Assembly (NCBI GenBank): GCA_023389005.1
Contig: JAEWFE010000028.1
Location: forward strand, 1 to 15,403
Length of the DNA stretch: 15,403 nt
From: Bacillota bacterium
GTDB taxonomy: Bacteria; Bacillota; Bacilli; Lactobacillales; Enterococcaceae
Direction of reading: 5' to 3'
This document shows positions 14,307 through 15,403 of this stretch, one piece after another (the stretch's first letter is position 1; each line of letters opens with the position of its first letter). The notes under the pieces are model-generated. The model was not told where the DNA came from and ran no database searches. It saw only the letters and a list, made by a program, of their open reading frames with translations. The position numbers and the translations under genes were made by a program.

Positions 14307-14338
14307 TGCAATTTTAATAATTATTATTTAAAATTGCA
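14307..14338. promoter_or_regulatory. Perfect AT-rich inverted repeat upstream of the oppA-like gene
   Basis: TGCAATTTTAA (14307-14317) and TTAAAATTGCA (14328-14338) are perfect 11-bp arms with a 10-nt loop, 46 bp before the lipoprotein gene's ATG. It could be an operator or an RNA hairpin; a T run at 14348-14354 lies a little downstream, too far for a classical terminator. Confidence 0.45.
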
Positions 14339-14384
14339 TTAAGCTAATTTTTTTAAAATAAAATTAATGATAGGGGAGTTTAGT

Positions 14385-15403
14385 ATGAAGAAAAAATGGG
14401 CGATTGCAACTCTGGCAGTTTGCGGATTAGTGTTAGCGGGCTGTTCAACAGGAAACTCATCAAAGAAAGAAGAAAGCAAATCTTCTGACACAGCAGCAGT
14501 AGCGAAAAAACAAGTCTTTAATATGGTTGAGGGTGCTGAAATGCCATCAGCAGATCTTTCATTAGCAACCGATGAAGTGAGTTTTTCAGCTTTAAACAAC
14601 TGCTATGAAGGTCTATATCGATTAGACAAAGATAATAAACCAATTCCTGCAGGTGCTGCGGAATTAGCAAAAGTAAGTGATGATGGATTAACTTACACAT
14701 TAAAATTACGTGAAGATGCTAAATGGTCAAATGGCGATCCAGTCACAGCGAAAGATTATGTTTATGGTTGGCAACGTACAGTCGATCCAAAAACAGCTTC
14801 TGAATATGCTTACCTATTCGAACCAGTTGCTAATGCTTCTGATATCACTGCCGGTAAGAAAGCTACAAGTGAATTAGGTATTAAAGCGGTGGATGATTAT
14901 ACACTAGAAATTAAACTAGCAAAGGTAACACCATACTTTGACCAATTACTAGCATTCCCAATCTTCTTCCCACAAAATCAAAAAGTGGTAGAAAAATTTG
15001 GTAGCGATTATGCAACAAAATCTGAAAATGCTGTTTATAACGGACCATTTACTTTAGAAGGTTTTGATGGACCAGGTACAGATACAGAATGGTCTTATGC
15101 GAAAAATGATACTTACTGGGATGCTAAAAATGTGAAATTAGATAAAATCAATGTGAGCGTCATTAAAGAATCTTCAACAGCATTGAACTTATTTAAAGAT
15201 GGTCAATCTGATCAAGTAACACTAAATGGTGAATTAGCACAACAAATGGCTAATGATGAGGCATTCTTAACCATTCCAGAAGCTTCAACTTTCTATCTAG
15301 AATTTAACCAAAAAGATGAAAAATCACCATATCGCAATGCTAATTTACGTAAAGCTATTTCCTATGCAATCAATCGTGATTCTCTAGCAAAACAAGTTTT
15401 AGC
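14385..15403 (+). CDS. oppA: Oligopeptide-binding lipoprotein (OppA-like, SBP family 5), 3' end outside window
   Basis: This is an extracellular lipoprotein that captures peptides for an Opp-type ABC importer. A lipoprotein signal (MKKKWAIATLAVCGLVLAGC, lipobox LAGC with C20) is followed by a Ser/Lys-rich linker and the SBP family 5 fold. Family marks are EGLYRLDKDNKPIPAGA, the stretch LKLREDAKWSNGDPVTAKDY, and VYNGPFTLEGFD. The frame is open for 339 codons to the window edge, out of an expected 540 or so. The ribosome site AGGGGAG (14373-14379) supports the start. Codon use is that of a well-expressed backbone gene. It could equally be a specialised peptide or pheromone binder of the same family; the downstream genes would decide. 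Confidence 0.9.
   Translation, partial: MKKKWAIATLAVCGLVLAGCSTGNSSKKEESKSSDTAAVAKKQVFNMVEGAEMPSADLSLATDEVSFSALNNCYEGLYRLDKDNKPIPAGAAELAKVSDDGLTYTLKLREDAKWSNGDPVTAKDYVYGWQRTVDPKTASEYAYLFEPVANASDITAGKKATSELGIKAVDDYTLEIKLAKVTPYFDQLLAFPIFFPQNQKVVEKFGSDYATKSENAVYNGPFTLEGFDGPGTDTEWSYAKNDTYWDAKNVKLDKINVSVIKESSTALNLFKDGQSDQVTLNGELAQQMANDEAFLTIPEASTFYLEFNQKDEKSPYRNANLRKAISYAINRDSLAKQVL

Noticed and set aside
14339..14599. Minus-strand open frame over the lipoprotein start
   Set aside because: Antisense shadow of a clearly coding lipoprotein sequence.

Overview
The window comes from a low-GC Gram-positive bacterium of the Lactobacillales. The FtsK, RlmN and OppA-type lipoprotein sequences look most like Enterococcus or a close relative; this is a judgement by eye. 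The right part (about 9.1-15.4 kb) is ordinary chromosomal backbone of moderate base composition. The left part (about 1-9 kb, most clearly 2.2-6.9 kb) is much more AT-rich, full of very small genes and decayed copies, and looks like an accessory region.

Region 1 (139-2160): a two-component system of the peptide-sensing type. It has a LytTR response regulator and a multi-membrane-span HPK10-type histidine kinase, closed by a strong terminator. Region 2 (2307-6846): a candidate peptide export and immunity operon. A tandem 13-bp repeat with a 20-bp period (LytTR-type operator) precedes a 32-residue peptide gene with two cysteines. After two intercistronic hairpins come a BcrA/LanF-like ABC ATPase, an ABC-2 permease, a membrane-anchored extracellular protein of unknown function, and an ABC exporter with an intact C39 peptidase domain. 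The last four genes are nearly contiguous or overlapping. Together this reads as a self-regulated peptide system (signal, bacteriocin, or both) with its own exporter and self-protection pump. I do not recognise the peptide.

Region 3 (6847-9070): a patch of tiny, mostly membrane-spanning genes and remnants. It has a 29-codon ORF with a good promoter, a 55-aa/86-aa gene pair, a decayed copy of a promoter and gene start, a frameshifted small Cys-containing protein, a 30-aa hydrophobic peptide, and a second pair whose first member is a homologue of the 55-aa protein broken by an in-frame TAA. Terminators punctuate it.

Region 4 (9117-15403): ftsK (DNA translocase), a MATE-family transporter, rlmN (radical SAM rRNA/tRNA methyltransferase) and the first 339 codons of an oligopeptide-binding lipoprotein gene. 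The 349-bp gap before the last gene holds the rlmN terminator, a possible 24-codon ORF and a perfect 11-bp inverted repeat.

No rRNA, tRNA, CRISPR array, transposase, integrase or phage gene was seen.
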